From contig CP007053.1 of the NCBI GenBank assembly GCA_000242935.3, forward strand, positions 6,557,001 to 6,621,000: a DNA stretch of 64,000 nucleotides, written 5' to 3'. The translations under genes and the position numbers were made by a program. Shown piece after piece: positions 63,189-64,000 of this stretch. The notes beneath the pieces are model-generated. The model ran no database searches. It saw only the letters and a list, made by a program, of their open reading frames with translations, and was not told the origin of the DNA. The first letter of the stretch is position 1; each line of letters opens with the position of its first letter. The stretch comes from Opitutaceae bacterium TAV5 (GTDB lineage: Bacteria > Verrucomicrobiota > Verrucomicrobiia > Opitutales > Opitutaceae).

Positions 63189-64000
63189 GTGAAACCCGCC
63201 CGCATCCTTCTCGCCCTCCTTGCCATTCTCGCGGTCGCTGCCCGCGCGGATGTCACGCTCGCGCCCATCTTCACCGACTCCGCCGTGCTCCAGCGCGCCC
63301 AGCCGGTTGCCGTCTGGGGCACTGCCGATGCCGGGGAGAAAGTCACGGTGACGTTCGCCGGTCATTCCGCGACCACTACCGCCGGCGCCGACGGCAAGTG
63401 GCTCGTCCACCTGCCCGCCCTGCCCGCTTCCTCCGAATCGCGCCAGCTCGTCGTTCAGGGCAAAAACAGCATCACGCTCAATGACGTCGTGGTCGGCGAG
63501 GTCTGGCTCGCCTCCGGCCAGTCCAACATGGAATGGATCGTCCGGAACACGGATACCGGAAAATTCGAGACCACTTTTGCCGACAATCCGCTCGTCCGCC
63601 ATTACAAGACCACCAAAAAAGTCTCCGCCGTCCCGCTTCGCACCGCCAAAGGCGCGTGGGAACGCACCACGTCCGAAACCGTGGGCGGCTTCACCGCCAT
63701 CGGCTACCACTTCGCCGCCGAACTCAACCGCGCCCTCGGCGTGCCCGTCGGGATCATCAACAGCAGTTGGGGCGCCACGCCCGTCGAGGCATGGATGGAC
63801 GCCGAAAGCGCCGACGCCGGCAACGGCCCCGCCTTTGCCGAAATCCATGCCCGCTGGAAACAAACCCTCGCCGATTACCCGGCCGCCAGGGAGCGTTACG
63901 ACGCCGACCTGAAAACATGGGAAGCCAAACGCGACGCCGCCAAGGCCGCCGGAAAAACCTTCACGCTTCGACGCCCCGATTCACCTCCACGCGCCGGTCA
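63189..64000 (+). CDS. Sialate O-acetylesterase family protein (3' end outside window)
   Basis: A GTG at 63189 starts a signal peptide (ILLALLAILAVAARA). The next part reads VTLAPIFTDSAVLQRAQPV and VTVTFAGHSATTTAGADGKW, a beta-domain typical of secreted SASA esterases, then VVVGEVWLASGQSNMEW, the hallmark nucleophile motif (GQSNMEW, Ser), and GVPVGIINSSWGATPVEAW. About 270 codons are inside the window; the Asp/His of the C-terminal part is missing. It should remove O-acetyl groups from glycans outside the cell, in line with the GH5-like neighbour. There is no strong ribosome site before the GTG. Confidence 0.85.
   Translation, partial: MKPARILLALLAILAVAARADVTLAPIFTDSAVLQRAQPVAVWGTADAGEKVTVTFAGHSATTTAGADGKWLVHLPALPASSESRQLVVQGKNSITLNDVVVGEVWLASGQSNMEWIVRNTDTGKFETTFADNPLVRHYKTTKKVSAVPLRTAKGAWERTTSETVGGFTAIGYHFAAELNRALGVPVGIINSSWGATPVEAWMDAESADAGNGPAFAEIHARWKQTLADYPAARERYDADLKTWEAKRDAAKAAGKTFTLRRPDSPPRAG

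Noticed and set aside
1-64000. CRISPR arrays, tRNA or rRNA genes, transposases, integrases
   Set aside because: None seen: no regularly spaced direct repeats, no tRNA cloverleaf patterns noticed, and no transposase or integrase motif in any plausible gene.

Overview
The window is high-GC bacterial DNA that reads like a member of the Verrucomicrobiota, most likely Opitutaceae. This is inferred from four PEP-CTERM-type surface proteins, three orphan pseudopilins, LacI and AraC regulators beside secreted glycan-active proteins, and long palindromic repeats between genes. No rRNA, tRNA, CRISPR array, transposase or integrase was seen.

Layout. Bases 1-27,010 are an accessory, carbohydrate-oriented block: an edge-truncated secreted protein (-), an MFS transporter with a cytoplasmic GH38-like alpha-mannosidase (+), then AraC/PocR regulator, pseudopilin and two-domain FAD oxidoreductase (-). 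Next come a large secreted TIM-barrel protein and a PEP-CTERM protein (+), a PEP-CTERM, pseudopilin and broken FAD-oxidoreductase operon (-), three secreted proteins (+), a divergent LacI pair, and a 2-hydroxyacid dehydrogenase. Bases 27,299-47,335 are mostly housekeeping: a DUF6496-like basic protein, a zinc metallopeptidase, a large exported protein, an FKBP isomerase with a clear terminator, shikimate kinase overlapping epoxyqueuosine reductase, a 7TMR histidine kinase with LytTR regulator, an alpha/beta hydrolase, MetE behind a cobalamin riboswitch, adenine deaminase, a YdcF-like protein with a small phosphatase, and a sucrose-phosphate-synthase-like GT4 with its HAD phosphatase. Bases 47,481-64,000 return to glycan genes: a GH63-like hydrolase, a DUF362-like protein, an esterase, a beta-helix, pseudopilin and PEP-CTERM operon, two AraC paralogues, a GH5-like secreted hydrolase, another PEP-CTERM protein, and an edge-truncated sialate O-acetylesterase.

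Two patterns stand out. First, the window carries many imperfect palindromes of several unrelated families. Most lie between genes, one is nested inside another, and one GC-rich family sits in frame inside queG, the GH63-like gene and the GH5-like gene. Second, the pair pseudopilin then FAD-dependent oxidoreductase occurs twice in the same order (one copy decayed), and two of the three pseudopilins directly follow a PEP-CTERM gene, suggesting a recurring surface-glycan cassette. A leader of two hairpins, with seven U residues directly before the histidine-kinase start codon, is a candidate regulatory RNA.

Limits: all calls come from reading the sequence. Family names rest on remembered motifs, not searches, and starts were chosen from signal peptides, domain edges and neighbouring genes.
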